Assembly (NCBI GenBank): GCA_025359215.1 | Contig: JANYHE010000024.1 | Coordinates: forward strand, 25,751 to 89,750 | Source of the DNA: Hyphomicrobiales bacterium | GTDB taxonomy: Bacteria > Pseudomonadota > Alphaproteobacteria > Rhizobiales > Aestuariivirgaceae | Direction of reading: 5' to 3' | DNA: 64,000 nucleotides | Shown: positions 8,249 to 16,993 of the stretch, piece by piece | Position numbering within the stretch: the stretch's first letter is position 1 | Layout: each line of letters begins with the position of its first letter | Made by a program: the position numbers and the translations under genes | The notes under the pieces: generated by a model | Databases searched by the model: none | What the model saw: the letters and a program-made list of their open reading frames with translations, nothing else | What the model was told of the DNA's origin: nothing

Positions 8249-8264
8249 TGGCATGCAACTTGTT
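8249..8264 (+). promoter_or_regulatory. Sigma-54 (RpoN) -24/-12 promoter for glnK-amtB
   Basis: TGGCATGCAACTTGTT matches the RpoN consensus TGGCACG-N4-TTGCW at nearly every fixed position (T for C in two places), with correct spacing between the -24 TGG and -12 TTG. A transcript would start near 8275, just before the ribosome binding site at 8281-8289. Nitrogen-limitation control by NtrC and RpoN is the norm for glnK-amtB. No clear NtrC site was recognised upstream. Confidence 0.6.
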
Positions 8265-8296
8265 AGTCAAACCTCAAACAGGAGAGAGGTTTGTCT

Positions 8297-8635
8297 ATGA
8301 AATATATCATTGCTGTCATTAAACCCTTTAAATTGGAGGAAATTCGTGAAGCACTCAGCGCCATTGGCGTTCAAGGCATCACAGTGACTGAGGTTAAAGG
8401 TCACGGTCGTCAGCGTGGCCACACTGAATTTTATCGCGGCGCCGAATATGCCGTCAGTTTTGTGCCCAAACTGAAAATCGAAGTCGCTGTTGAATCTTCA
8501 CTTGCTGCCAAAGTCGTTGAAGCCATTCAAACCGCCGGCAAAACCGGACAAATTGGCGACGGCAAAATTTTCGTGCTGCCGCTTGAAAGCGCAACCCGCG
8601 TGCGCACCGGTGAAACCGGCGCTGCTGCCCTTTAA
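8297..8635 (+). CDS. glnK: GlnK, PII nitrogen signalling protein
   Basis: A 112-residue PII trimer subunit that reads 2-oxoglutarate, ATP/ADP and uridylylation state and binds AmtB to block ammonium uptake when nitrogen is ample. It begins MKYIIAVIKPFKLEEI. The T-loop is GRQRGHTEFYRGAEYAVSF with the uridylylation target Tyr51, and the C-terminal B/C-loop region GKIFVLPLESATRVRTGE is intact. The ATG at 8297 follows GGAGAGAGG and is preferred to a TTG at 8291. Placement directly before amtB, rather than glnA, identifies it as GlnK rather than GlnB. Confidence 0.95.
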   Translation: MKYIIAVIKPFKLEEIREALSAIGVQGITVTEVKGHGRQRGHTEFYRGAEYAVSFVPKLKIEVAVESSLAAKVVEAIQTAGKTGQIGDGKIFVLPLESATRVRTGETGAAAL

Positions 8636-8660
8636 TTTCAAACTTTAAAAAGAGGAAAAA

Positions 8661-10202
8661 ATGATGATGAGTTTGGCCCATCTCCCAAAACGCCTGATGG
8701 CATTAGGAACCGGCTTGGGGCTTGCAGCACTATTGCCAGCAACCCAAGCCTTCGCTGCTGCGAGCGTGAATAAAGGCGACACCGCCTGGATGATCACCGC
8801 AACAGCACTTGTTGTATTGATGACATTGCCAGGCCTTGCCTTGTTCTATGGCGGTTTGGTTCGTTCTAAAAACGTTTTGTCAGTTCTGATGCAAGTAACA
8901 ATCTGCTTCTGCCTAATTTCAATTCTCTGGGTATTTTATGGCTACTCTGTGGCCTTCACCAATGGCTCAGGCGCAACCGCAGGCTTCTTCGGCGGCTTCT
9001 CAAAGCTCATGCTGTCAGGCGTAACCACTGGTACCATGGCAGCCACATTCTCCAAGGAAACTTACATTCCTGAATATGCTTATGTGATCTTCCAGCTCAC
9101 ATTCGCTGCCATCACGCCAGCTCTCATCGTCGGCGCATTTGCTGAACGCATGAAGTTCTCAGCTGTTGTGTTGTTCCTCGTCATCTGGTTCACATTCTCC
9201 TACCTGCCAATGGCTCACATGGTGTGGTGGTGGGCAGGCCCAGACGCCTACACTTTAAGCGCTGCAAACATTGACGTGGTTAAAGCTGCTGTGGGTGATA
9301 CTGCCGCTGCTGATTTCCTTGCCAAATTGGCAGCTGCAACAACCGACGCCGATAAAGCAACAATACTCTCAGCTTACGGCGATGCTGTGAATGCTGCCAA
9401 CGGCTTCTTGTTCAACAAGGGCGCTATCGATTTTGCTGGTGGTTCCGTTGTGCATATCAATGCGGGTGTTGCTGGCCTTGTCTGCGCCATCATGCTGGGT
9501 AAGCGAGTGGGCCTCAACAAAGAACCAATGGCACCACACAACCTCACAGTATGCTTGATCGGTACAGGTTTGCTCATGTTCGGTTGGTTCGGCTTTAACG
9601 CCGGTTCAAACCTTGAATCAAATGGCCTCACAGCCATGGCGTTGCTGAACTCCATTCTGGGTGCAGCTGGTGCAATGCTGGCTTGGACAACGGGTGAATA
9701 TTTCCTGCGTGGCCACGCAAGCTTGCTCGGTGGAGCATCGGGCGTAGTTGCTGGTCTTGTGGCCATCACACCAGCATGTGGCTTCGTTGGCCCTGCTGCT
9801 GCAATTGTGATCGGCCTTGCTGCAGGCATCATCTGCTTGCTCGCCGTGATCTGGCTCAAAGCCAAGATCGGTTATGACGACGCATTGGATGTCTTCGGCG
9901 TTCACGGCATTGGCGGCATTCTCGGAGCCTTGCTCACCGGTGTGTTCGTTAACGTGAATACAGGCGGCCAAGGTGTGGTCAACTATCTGGCCACCGACAC
10001 CACATCGTCAACCGTCGATTATTCCTTTGTCGGGCAGATGACATCCCAAATCTGGGCCATTGCTGTGGCGTGTGTTCTCTCGGCCGTTGTCAGCGTAATC
10101 GCTTTGACAATCTGCAAATACACAGTTGGATTGCGTGTGACTGAGCAGGAAGAACGCGAAGGTTTGGATATTTCAAGCCACGGCGAACGCGCCTACTCAT
10201 AA
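8661..10202 (+). CDS. amtB: AmtB, ammonium transporter
   Basis: A 513-residue Amt/Rh-family channel for ammonium uptake. An N-terminal signal peptide ends near TQAFA (residue about 31), followed by eleven probable membrane helices. Signatures are LPGLALFYGGLVRSKN, the DFAGGSVVHINAGVAGL block containing the first pore histidine, and DDALDVFGVHGIGG containing the second. A loop near residues 190-255 is longer and more alanine-rich than in E. coli AmtB. GlnK, encoded 25 bases upstream, would plug the cytoplasmic face. The gene ends with an intrinsic terminator. Confidence 0.96.
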   Translation: MMMSLAHLPKRLMALGTGLGLAALLPATQAFAAASVNKGDTAWMITATALVVLMTLPGLALFYGGLVRSKNVLSVLMQVTICFCLISILWVFYGYSVAFTNGSGATAGFFGGFSKLMLSGVTTGTMAATFSKETYIPEYAYVIFQLTFAAITPALIVGAFAERMKFSAVVLFLVIWFTFSYLPMAHMVWWWAGPDAYTLSAANIDVVKAAVGDTAAADFLAKLAAATTDADKATILSAYGDAVNAANGFLFNKGAIDFAGGSVVHINAGVAGLVCAIMLGKRVGLNKEPMAPHNLTVCLIGTGLLMFGWFGFNAGSNLESNGLTAMALLNSILGAAGAMLAWTTGEYFLRGHASLLGGASGVVAGLVAITPACGFVGPAAAIVIGLAAGIICLLAVIWLKAKIGYDDALDVFGVHGIGGILGALLTGVFVNVNTGGQGVVNYLATDTTSSTVDYSFVGQMTSQIWAIAVACVLSAVVSVIALTICKYTVGLRVTEQEEREGLDISSHGERAYS

Positions 10203-10224
10203 GTCTGAATTCTTCCCAAAACTT

Positions 10225-10257
10225 AAGGCGCATCCCAGCACTGGGGTGCGCCTTTTT
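10225..10257 (+). terminator. Rho-independent terminator of glnK-amtB
   Basis: A long GC-rich inverted repeat (AAGGCGCATCCCAG pairing with CTGGGGTGCGCCTT, one G-U pair) is followed immediately by a T run. It starts 22 bases after the amtB stop. Confidence 0.9.
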
Positions 10258-10364
10258 CATTGTTAAATCGCAGTTAAATTTACCCGACTTTAACCATGAG
10301 CCGCCAGACTGCCGTTAACCTTTTATTAGAGCCCTCTGAGAAGATGGGTTTTGCGGAGAATGCA

Positions 10365-12881
10365 ATGGCACTGAATCACTCACTGGATACCGATGAAGGC
10401 ACAATCCCTGCGGCATTACGCAGATTTATGCGCCGTCGGATTTATGAGCTGTCGGGCCTCATTCTGTTATCACTCGTCATTCTTGCAAGTCTGGCTTTGG
10501 CCTCATGGTCACCAGCAGACCCCTCTTACAACCATGCCACTGGCGGAAAGCCGCTAAATTGGTTGGGCACCCCCGGAGCCATTATCGCTGATCAATTGAT
10601 GCAGCTTTTTGGGCTAGGCGTGTTGGCCTTTTTGTTTATTCCTTTGAGTTGGGTGCTTCGCTTTTTTCGCCATGAATTTCCCGAAAATTCGAAACTTGTA
10701 ATCGCTTGCTGGATTGGAGCTACAGTGGCATTCAGCTGTCTTCTTGGTACAGTCCCGGTTTTTGGCCATTGGGCTTTGGCCAGTGGTTTTGGCGGCAATA
10801 TTGGCGACGTCATTACGGGTGGCTTAATGTCTGTGCTCTCGATTGGCATCAAAGGGTTTGTCGCACAAACCATTGTGATCGTGTTGGCCTTGTTTGCAAC
10901 TTGGTGGACCGGAAAACGCGCCTTGAACATTTCAACCATCGCGCTCTTTGAAAATGCGCCCGCACCGCGCAGGTCGCAAAACCAACGCGAGCCATCATTG
11001 ATCGCAAAATCGATGGGTAACGCTTGGCAATCTCTATTAAATTTGAAAATGAAGCGCAGCGTTCCCCTGCCACGCGGTAAGCTTGCAAAGTCATCAAGCA
11101 AAACTGACGAAGTGATTGGGCGCTTTGCTCCCCTTAATCTGGGCAAGAAAGCCAAGGGCCGTATTGAGCCTGCACTGTCCGGTGAGGCGCCAACAGGAGA
11201 GCCACTGCTCCATATTCCGGCCTACGAAGAGGACTATGAGGAAGACACCGCAATTTATGACGAACCCGAACTTCAGGACGAGTTTGAAGTTGAGGAAGAA
11301 GAAGCGCCTATTGTCAGGCCTGCGGCAAAGCTTTCCAACCCATCAAAGACAAAATCCAAAAGACCCAGCTTTGAATTGCCTTCGCTTGAGTTGCTCAGCG
11401 AGCCGAAAAAAGCCGGGCGATTGCCTGAGTTCTCGCCTGAGTTTTTAGCTGAAAATGCCCGTCGTTTAGAAGGAGTGCTTGAGGATTTCGGTGTGCGCGG
11501 CCAAATCATCAATGTGCGCCCCGGCCCCGTAGTTACACTTTATGAATTAGAGCCAGCCCCCGGCATTAAATCATCACGCGTCATTTCACTGGCTGATGAT
11601 ATTGCACGCTCCATGAGCGCCATTTCAGCGCGTGTTGCTGTCGTATCAGGGCGCAATGCCATCGGCATCGAATTGCCAAACCCAAAGCGTGAAACTGTTT
11701 ACTTGCGCGAATTGATGCAAGGCGATGCCTTCATTAAAAACAACACCACGCTTTCGCTCGCACTCGGCAAAAACATTGGCGGTGAACCGATTTTCGCTGA
11801 TCTAGCGCGCATGCCGCATCTGCTCATTGCTGGCACCACAGGTTCCGGCAAATCCGTTGGTATCAACACCATGATTTTGTCGCTCCTCTACCGGTTGCCG
11901 CCTGATAAATGCAAACTCATTATGATTGATCCAAAGATGCTGGAGCTTTCAGTTTATGAAGGCATTCCCCATTTGCTGGCTCCTGTGGTTACCGATCCGC
12001 GCAAAGCTGTGGTTGCTCTCAAATGGGCCGTTCGCGAAATGGAAGAGCGCTACAAGAAAATGTCCAAAACCGGGGTTCGCAATGTTGATGGCTATAATGC
12101 CAAACTTGCAACCATGGTGGCCAAAGGCGAAAAAATGTCGCGCACTGTGCAAACCGGATTTGATCCTGCATCGGGTGCTCCAATATTTGAGCAAGAAGAT
12201 ATGGACATGCAACCCATGCCTTACATCGTGGTCATCATCGACGAGATGGCCGACCTTATGATGGTAGCCGGCAAAGATATTGAAGGCGCTGTGCAGCGCT
12301 TGGCCCAAATGGCGCGTGCCGCTGGCATTCATGTGGTTATGGCCACGCAGCGTCCGTCTGTAGATGTGATCACTGGAACGATTAAAGCCAACTTCCCAAC
12401 CCGCATTTCATTCCAAGTGACCTCAAAAATTGACAGTCGGACAATTCTGGGTGAGCAGGGGGCTGAACAGTTGTTGGGCCAAGGTGACATGCTTTATATG
12501 GCGGGAGGTGGCCGCATCTCGCGGCTTCACGCACCATTTGTAACTGACAGTGAAGTTGAAAACATCGTCAACCATTTGAAAGCCCAAGGGGCTCCTGAAT
12601 ATGTGGAAGCCGTAACTGAAGAACAGGATGATGACGACCAAGCGAGCTCACCCTTGCCAGGAGGCGAGGGAGGATCGGGCGATGAACTTTATGACCAAGC
12701 CGTGGCCGTCGTCTTGCGCGACAAGAAGGTCTCAACCAGTTATGTTCAGCGCCGTTTACAAGTGGGTTACAACAAGGCTGCAAGCCTCATCGAGCGCATG
12801 GAAAAAGAGGGGCTCATTTCTGCGGCCAACGCCACCGGAAAACGTGAAATATTGGTGCCAGGTGACAGTGCCCGGATTTAG
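10365..12881 (+). CDS. ftsK: FtsK, divisome DNA translocase
   Basis: The 838-residue product couples chromosome segregation and dimer resolution to septum formation. The N terminus has about four membrane helices (residues 20-190), then an acidic, proline-rich linker (to about 340), then the RecA-like motor with Walker A GTTGSGKS near 490 and Walker [11 protein letters not shown] near 622. A C-terminal winged-helix gamma domain ([17 protein letters not shown]) should read KOPS sites. The ATG at 10365 has GGAG 6 bases upstream; an in-frame ATG at 10296 would add 23 residues but lacks a ribosome binding site. The linker is short compared with E. coli FtsK. Confidence 0.94.
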   Translation: MALNHSLDTDEGTIPAALRRFMRRRIYELSGLILLSLVILASLALASWSPADPSYNHATGGKPLNWLGTPGAIIADQLMQLFGLGVLAFLFIPLSWVLRFFRHEFPENSKLVIACWIGATVAFSCLLGTVPVFGHWALASGFGGNIGDVITGGLMSVLSIGIKGFVAQTIVIVLALFATWWTGKRALNISTIALFENAPAPRRSQNQREPSLIAKSMGNAWQSLLNLKMKRSVPLPRGKLAKSSSKTDEVIGRFAPLNLGKKAKGRIEPALSGEAPTGEPLLHIPAYEEDYEEDTAIYDEPELQDEFEVEEEEAPIVRPAAKLSNPSKTKSKRPSFELPSLELLSEPKKAGRLPEFSPEFLAENARRLEGVLEDFGVRGQIINVRPGPVVTLYELEPAPGIKSSRVISLADDIARSMSAISARVAVVSGRNAIGIELPNPKRETVYLRELMQGDAFIKNNTTLSLALGKNIGGEPIFADLARMPHLLIAGTTGSGKSVGINTMILSLLYRLPPDKCKLIMIDPKMLELSVYEGIPHLLAPVVTDPRKAVVALKWAVREMEERYKKMSKTGVRNVDGYNAKLATMVAKGEKMSRTVQTGFDPASGAPIFEQEDMDMQPMPYIVVIIDEMADLMMVAGKDIEGAVQRLAQMARAAGIHVVMATQRPSVDVITGTIKANFPTRISFQVTSKIDSRTILGEQGAEQLLGQGDMLYMAGGGRISRLHAPFVTDSEVENIVNHLKAQGAPEYVEAVTEEQDDDDQASSPLPGGEGGSGDELYDQAVAVVLRDKKVSTSYVQRRLQVGYNKAASLIERMEKEGLISAANATGKREILVPGDSARI

Positions 12882-12961
12882 CCTCAAATTGGCCCGCTTG
12901 TATGTATAGAGCGTTATACTCTAAATTCACGTCACCTTAAAATCGAGATTCGGATAGTAGA

Positions 12962-13606
12962 ATGATTAAATTCCTGAAAGCCTTTGTACCAGTATTCTTT
13001 GCTCTTACCTGTCTGTTGGTGCCACAATTGCAAGCAGCCAACAAAATTCCTTCAATTCAATTGACAGCGGAACAACAACAGTCAGTCAACAGGATCAGCG
13101 ACTACATCAATAGTTTTCAGACTTTGCGCAGTGATTTCACCCAAATAAGTCCAAAGGGCACGGCGTCGCGCGGTGTGCTTTTGATCAGCAAGCCCGGTAA
13201 ATTGCGTTTTGAATATGCAGCCCCCAATCCACTCCTCATCGTGTCTGATGGTAAATGGCTGACGATTAAAGACCGGGTCCGTGAAAAGGGCGATCAGTTC
13301 CCACTCTCGGCTACCCCACTGCGTCTTGTGGTTTCACCAAAGATTGATCTTCTAGCGGAAACCAACGTTATTGCTTTCGAATCAAATGGAGGTGTTACCA
13401 GTGTGTCATTGGCTGACCGCAAAGACAGTTTGGGTGGTTACATCACAATGATTTACGACGAGCAGGCCAACCAATTGCAGCAATGGGTGATTGTCGATGG
13501 CAAAGGTCGCAGAACCACGGTGCAACTGGCCAATATCGAAATTGGTGGCAAGTTTGACCCCAAGCTATTTGTAGGTGTTATCAATCGCCCCGAAAAAAGC
13601 AATTAG
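12962..13606 (+). CDS. lolA: LolA, outer-membrane lipoprotein carrier
   Basis: A 214-residue periplasmic chaperone that carries lipoproteins from LolCDE to the outer membrane. A signal peptide with a hydrophobic core (residues 5-22) ends near QLQAA. The mature part has the LolA pattern: SFQTLRSDFTQ, GVLLISKPGKLRFEYAAPN near residue 76, and a DGKWLTIKD strand. It lies 80 bases after ftsK, as in many alphaproteobacteria. A terminator hairpin follows, and it extends into the start of xthA. Confidence 0.9.
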   Translation: MIKFLKAFVPVFFALTCLLVPQLQAANKIPSIQLTAEQQQSVNRISDYINSFQTLRSDFTQISPKGTASRGVLLISKPGKLRFEYAAPNPLLIVSDGKWLTIKDRVREKGDQFPLSATPLRLVVSPKIDLLAETNVIAFESNGGVTSVSLADRKDSLGGYITMIYDEQANQLQQWVIVDGKGRRTTVQLANIEIGGKFDPKLFVGVINRPEKSN

Positions 13607-13644
13607 ACCTCCCTAAGGTTTTTAATAACCTCTTGCCGAGTTTC

Positions 13645-13677
13645 AAAACCCATGCGATGTGAGTGGCATGGGTTTTT
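13645..13677 (+). terminator. Intrinsic terminator of lolA that overlaps the xthA start codon
   Basis: AAAACCCATGC at 13645-13655 pairs perfectly with GCATGGGTTTT at 13666-13676 across a 10-base loop, and the 3' arm runs into TTTTT. This is a standard terminator shape 38 bases after the lolA stop. The xthA ATG (13668) lies in the 3' arm and the alternative GTG (13659) lies in the loop, so any read-through transcript would have the xthA start in a hairpin. Confidence 0.7.
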
Positions 13678-14483
13678 CACTAGCGACTTGGAATATTAAT
13701 TCTGTCCGTTTGCGTATCGGATTAGTGGAGCGTCTCCTCAAAGAGAACGCGCCAGATGTATTATGTCTGCAAGAAACCAAGTGTCCGCAAGGCCAATTCC
13801 CGACTGCCCCTCTCAAAGCATTGGGGTATGAGCACATCGCAGAGTTTGGCCAGAAAGGCTATCATGGTGTTGCCATCGTCTCACGCATTCCATTTCATGC
13901 CCAGCACAGCCGCGATTTTTGCAAAAAAGGTGACTCACGCCACGTGAGTGTGAGCTTCGGAGGCGACATGCCTTTTGCGCTGCATAATCTCTATGTGCCA
14001 GCGGGTGGCGATGAACCTGATCGGGAAATCAACGAGAAATTTGGTCACAAATTAGATTTTCTAGCTGAAATGGAAGAGTGGTCGAAAATTGATGCAGCGC
14101 CCAAAGGTTATGGTGCCATAACCGTAGGCGATCTCAATATTGCGCCCCATGAAAACGACGTGTGGTCGCACCGCGAACTGTTAAAAGTAGTATCACACAC
14201 CCCAATTGAAGTAGAAAATTTCGCCCGCATTCAAGCCGCTGGCGGTTGGGTGGATGTGATGCGAAATCACGTTCCCATGTCAAAGAAACTTTACACATGG
14301 TGGAGCTACCGCGCTAAAGATTGGAGCGTTGCTGACAAGGGTCGCAGATTAGATCATGTTTGGGCCACGGATGAACTTGCTAAAAAATGTACTGGCATTG
14401 AAGTGCTGCGCAATGTGCGCAACTGGACCCAACCTTCCGATCATGTGCCGGTGATTGCAAAGTTTGATTTTAACGCAAGTTAA
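13668..14483 (+). CDS. xthA: XthA, exodeoxyribonuclease III
   Basis: A 271-residue AP endonuclease and 3'-5' exonuclease of the EEP fold used in base excision repair. It begins SLATWNINSVR and shows LCLQETKC (metal-binding Glu), HGVAIVSR, VGDLNIAPHENDV, the RRLDHVWAT block and the terminal PSDHVPV catalytic histidine. The ATG at 13668 aligns with the usual N terminus; the GTG at 13659 would add three residues. The start is embedded in the lolA terminator hairpin. The 3' end overlaps the convergent cyclic-nucleotide-binding gene by 4 bases. Confidence 0.93.
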   Translation: MGFSLATWNINSVRLRIGLVERLLKENAPDVLCLQETKCPQGQFPTAPLKALGYEHIAEFGQKGYHGVAIVSRIPFHAQHSRDFCKKGDSRHVSVSFGGDMPFALHNLYVPAGGDEPDREINEKFGHKLDFLAEMEEWSKIDAAPKGYGAITVGDLNIAPHENDVWSHRELLKVVSHTPIEVENFARIQAAGGWVDVMRNHVPMSKKLYTWWSYRAKDWSVADKGRRLDHVWATDELAKKCTGIEVLRNVRNWTQPSDHVPVIAKFDFNAS

Positions 14484-14950
14484 AGATCAGAAAATTTTCG
14501 GGCCTTGTTGAGAAGAACCCGAACACTATCAAAATCTCTCACACTGGCTTCCAGCTTGTCAGATAAATTGCGTAAAACCGTTGCGCCAAATTCAGGATAT
14601 TCTTTAGCCACTTTCAAAAACAACTCGTGGCTAATCCGAGCGGTTGATACGATATCGCGTGCTGTGCCCGAAAGGGAATAAGTGCCACCGCCAATCATCG
14701 CCACTTCGCCGAGCAGTGCCCCAGGCTCAGCCATGCCGATATCTTGACCATTGGATCGCAGTGTCACTAAACCATTGAGGATGAAGAATGCGGCACGAGC
14801 CTTCTTGCCTTGAGCAATGATATCTTCACCGATGGAAAACTCTTGGCGCTCGGCGGCAAAGGCCATGATTTGCAGCGGCACAGAATCGCAGCCGCGAAAA
14901 ATCGCAACTTGACGAAACGTTTCAGCCTCGGCCCTTACACTCAAAGTCAA
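14480..14950 (-). CDS. Cyclic nucleotide-binding (CRP-like sensor) domain protein without a DNA-binding domain
   Basis: A 156-residue protein made almost wholly of a CNMP beta-roll (about residues 12-125): a FRGCDSVPLQIMAF start, GEDIIAQGKKARAAFFILNG and the phosphate-cassette-like PGALLGEVAMIGGG. A C-terminal helical tail follows, with no helix-turn-helix, so it is not a complete CRP/FNR regulator. The start is a TTG at 14950, backed by AAGGA four bases upstream. It sits downstream of the orphan response regulator and may be co-transcribed with it. Ligand and partner are unknown. Confidence 0.8.
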   Translation of the reverse strand: MTLSVRAEAETFRQVAIFRGCDSVPLQIMAFAAERQEFSIGEDIIAQGKKARAAFFILNGLVTLRSNGQDIGMAEPGALLGEVAMIGGGTYSLSGTARDIVSTARISHELFLKVAKEYPEFGATVLRNLSDKLEASVRDFDSVRVLLNKARKFSDL

Positions 14951-15004
14951 TGTGTCCTTAAAAAACGAATCATCACACCGTTTGACTGCGAAAAGCCTCC
15001 CGAA

Positions 15005-15691
15005 TCAAGGGACCAACTTATATCCCCCACCCTCGGTCACCAAGATTTCTGCGTGGGCTGGGTCGCGTTCAATTTTCTGGCGCAGGCGGTAAATATGAGT
15101 TTCGAGCGTGTGGGTGGAAACGCCTGCATTATAACCCCAGACATCTTGCAGCAGAGTTTCGCGGGAAATGCTTTGTTCGCCAGCACGGTAAAGAAATTTA
15201 ATGATCGACGTTTCTTTCTCCGTCAGGCGCACTTTTTTGTTGTCGTCCCGCACTAAAACTTTCGATGCAGGCTTGAAAGAATAAGGCCCGATTTGAAAAA
15301 TTGCATCCTCGCTATGCTCATGTTGGCGCAAGTGCGAGCGCAGGCGCGCCAGCAAAACCGCAAATCGAAAAGGTTTCGTCACGTAATCGTTTGCACCAGA
15401 ATCAAGGCCAAGAATTGTATCTGAATCCGACCCTTGTGCTGTGAGCATGATAATAGGGCCTTTAAACCCGTTGCGACGCATGATTTTGCAGGCTTCGCGG
15501 CCATCCATATCGGGCAAGTTCACATCCAACAAAACAATATCGGCATGATCGGCTTTGAGCATTTTCACCCCAGCCGTAGCTGTAGATGCGTCCACCACGC
15601 TAAATTCATCATGCAGACCAAATTGCTCCTTTAGTGTTTCACGGAGGGTATCATCATCATCAACAATCAGTAGTTTTTTAGTGCTAGACAT
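15005..15691 (-). CDS. OmpR/PhoB-family response regulator
   Basis: A 228-residue two-domain regulator. The receiver has the acidic cluster DDDD at residues 11-14, the phosphorylatable Asp56 in LLDVNLPDMDG, and DYVTKPF with the switch lysine. The C-terminal winged helix includes VRLTEKETSIIKFLYRAG and the recognition region VSTHTLETHIYRLRQKIE. The ATG at 15691 is preferred over a TTG at 15709. No histidine kinase is adjacent, so it is an orphan here. Its neighbours are an L,D-transpeptidase (divergent) and a CNMP-domain gene (downstream), which hints at envelope-related control, but that is inference. Confidence 0.88.
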   Translation of the reverse strand: MSSTKKLLIVDDDDTLRETLKEQFGLHDEFSVVDASTATAGVKMLKADHADIVLLDVNLPDMDGREACKIMRRNGFKGPIIMLTAQGSDSDTILGLDSGANDYVTKPFRFAVLLARLRSHLRQHEHSEDAIFQIGPYSFKPASKVLVRDDNKKVRLTEKETSIIKFLYRAGEQSISRETLLQDVWGYNAGVSTHTLETHIYRLRQKIERDPAHAEILVTEGGGYKLVP

Positions 15692-15764
15692 GAGGCTCAA
15701 TACTCGCAATTATTTGTAAGTTCAGTGATGATCGATTTGACGGAAACGGGCAACACAACTCACC

Positions 15765-16289
15765 GTGAGCACTTCTATAACATATCTTCACGTTTACGCG
15801 AGAAACTCGTGTTCAAGCCATGGAGTATTGAAAATTGGTCACACCACATTTCCTTGCCTGCTAGGCAAATCCGGCCGCCGCTTTGCCAAGCGCGAAGGCG
15901 ATGCGGCAAGCCCAATAGGCATATGGAAACTCGAAAAGCTCTACTATCGGCCAGATAGAATGTGCAAGCCTCGGACATCAATCCAAACCAACGCGATGAA
16001 ATCCAACGATGGCTGGTGTGACGCAAAATTTGACGGTGCCTATAATCGGCCTGTAGCCCTACCCATAAAAGCCAGCCACGAAAACCTGTGGCGTGAGGAT
16101 GACGCCTATGATCTGATGGTCACCACCAACCACAATCAGCGCCCGCGCATACAAAATCATGGCAGCGCAATTTTTCTCCATTTGATTAGGGCCTATGCCA
16201 GCGGAACCGAAGGCTGCATCGCTTTGTCTGAAAAGCATCTGCGCAACGTGTTATCGCGCTGCACAAGGCACACCTATTTGGTGATTTGA
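15765..16289 (+). CDS. L,D-transpeptidase family protein (YkuD domain)
   Basis: A 174-residue YkuD-domain protein. The catalytic signature is present as NHGSAIFLH (His139) and SGTEGCIALS (Cys151). L,D-transpeptidases make 3-3 peptidoglycan cross-links or attach proteins to peptidoglycan; this short subfamily (YkuD, ErfK/YbiS-like, COG3786) lacks LysM or other binding domains. No signal peptide is evident. The GTG at 15765 is the only upstream start in frame and its ribosome binding site is poor. The 3' end overlaps convergent yggS by 16 bases. Confidence 0.83.
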   Translation: MSTSITYLHVYARNSCSSHGVLKIGHTTFPCLLGKSGRRFAKREGDAASPIGIWKLEKLYYRPDRMCKPRTSIQTNAMKSNDGWCDAKFDGAYNRPVALPIKASHENLWREDDAYDLMVTTNHNQRPRIQNHGSAIFLHLIRAYASGTEGCIALSEKHLRNVLSRCTRHTYLVI

Positions 16290-16909
16290 CGCGAACCAAA
16301 TATTGCAGAGCCAACACGAACCACAGTGGCACCTGCACCAATTGCGATTTCGAAATCTGAACTCATGCCCATAGACAGCTCTGCCAAACTATTGCGTTTT
16401 GCGATTTGAGCCAACATCTTGAAATGCGGTACTGGGTTCTCATTAACGGGTGGAATACACATCAGCCCTACTACGTTTAGGCCATACTTTTCTTTACAGT
16501 CTATAATAAATTGATCAGCGGCTTCTGGTAAGATACCCGCCTTTTGAGGCTCCGAACCAGTGTTCACTTGAATATAAAATTGTAAATCACGCTTTTGTTT
16601 TTTAGTCTCTTTGGCCAAAGCTTCGGCAATCTTGGTGCGATCGACGGTTTGAATCACATCAAAAAGTGCCACGGCGTCGGCGGCTTTATTGCTCTGCAAT
16701 GGCCCGATCAAATGTAATTTCACGTCCGGATATTCATGCTTCAACGCTGGCCATTTTTCCTGGGCTTCCTGCACACGGTTTTCACCAAACACCCGCTGTC
16801 CGGCTTCCAGTACAGGGCGAATATCGACTGCAAAATAGGTTTTGCTCACAGCCACCAAAGTGACAGGGGCTGCAACACGATTTTTAACATTGAAATAAGC
16901 TTGGGTCAT
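16274..16909 (-). CDS. yggS: YggS/PLPBP-family pyridoxal phosphate homeostasis protein
   Basis: A 211-residue alanine-racemase-like TIM-barrel protein that binds PLP and affects vitamin B6 and amino-acid balance without known catalytic activity. The PLP-lysine is Lys23 in [16 protein letters not shown] near residue 42, [11 protein letters not shown] near 66 and the C-terminal [19 protein letters not shown] are diagnostic. It is slightly shorter than E. coli YggS at the N terminus. It is divergent from leuS. Confidence 0.92.
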   Translation of the reverse strand: MTQAYFNVKNRVAAPVTLVAVSKTYFAVDIRPVLEAGQRVFGENRVQEAQEKWPALKHEYPDVKLHLIGPLQSNKAADAVALFDVIQTVDRTKIAEALAKETKKQKRDLQFYIQVNTGSEPQKAGILPEAADQFIIDCKEKYGLNVVGLMCIPPVNENPVPHFKMLAQIAKRNSLAELSMGMSSDFEIAIGAGATVVRVGSAIFGSRQITK

Positions 16910-16993
16910 AGCTTCGCTTTAAGCCAAGCTTGCGAGGGATTTCAAGGACTGGTACGTGAGGAGCTGAATTCGATTTGTTTAAAGGATATTGGC

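Noticed and set aside
9374..9865. Minus-strand ORF of 163 codons
   Set aside because: Antisense to amtB; its long open frame follows from codon bias in the alanine-rich channel gene.
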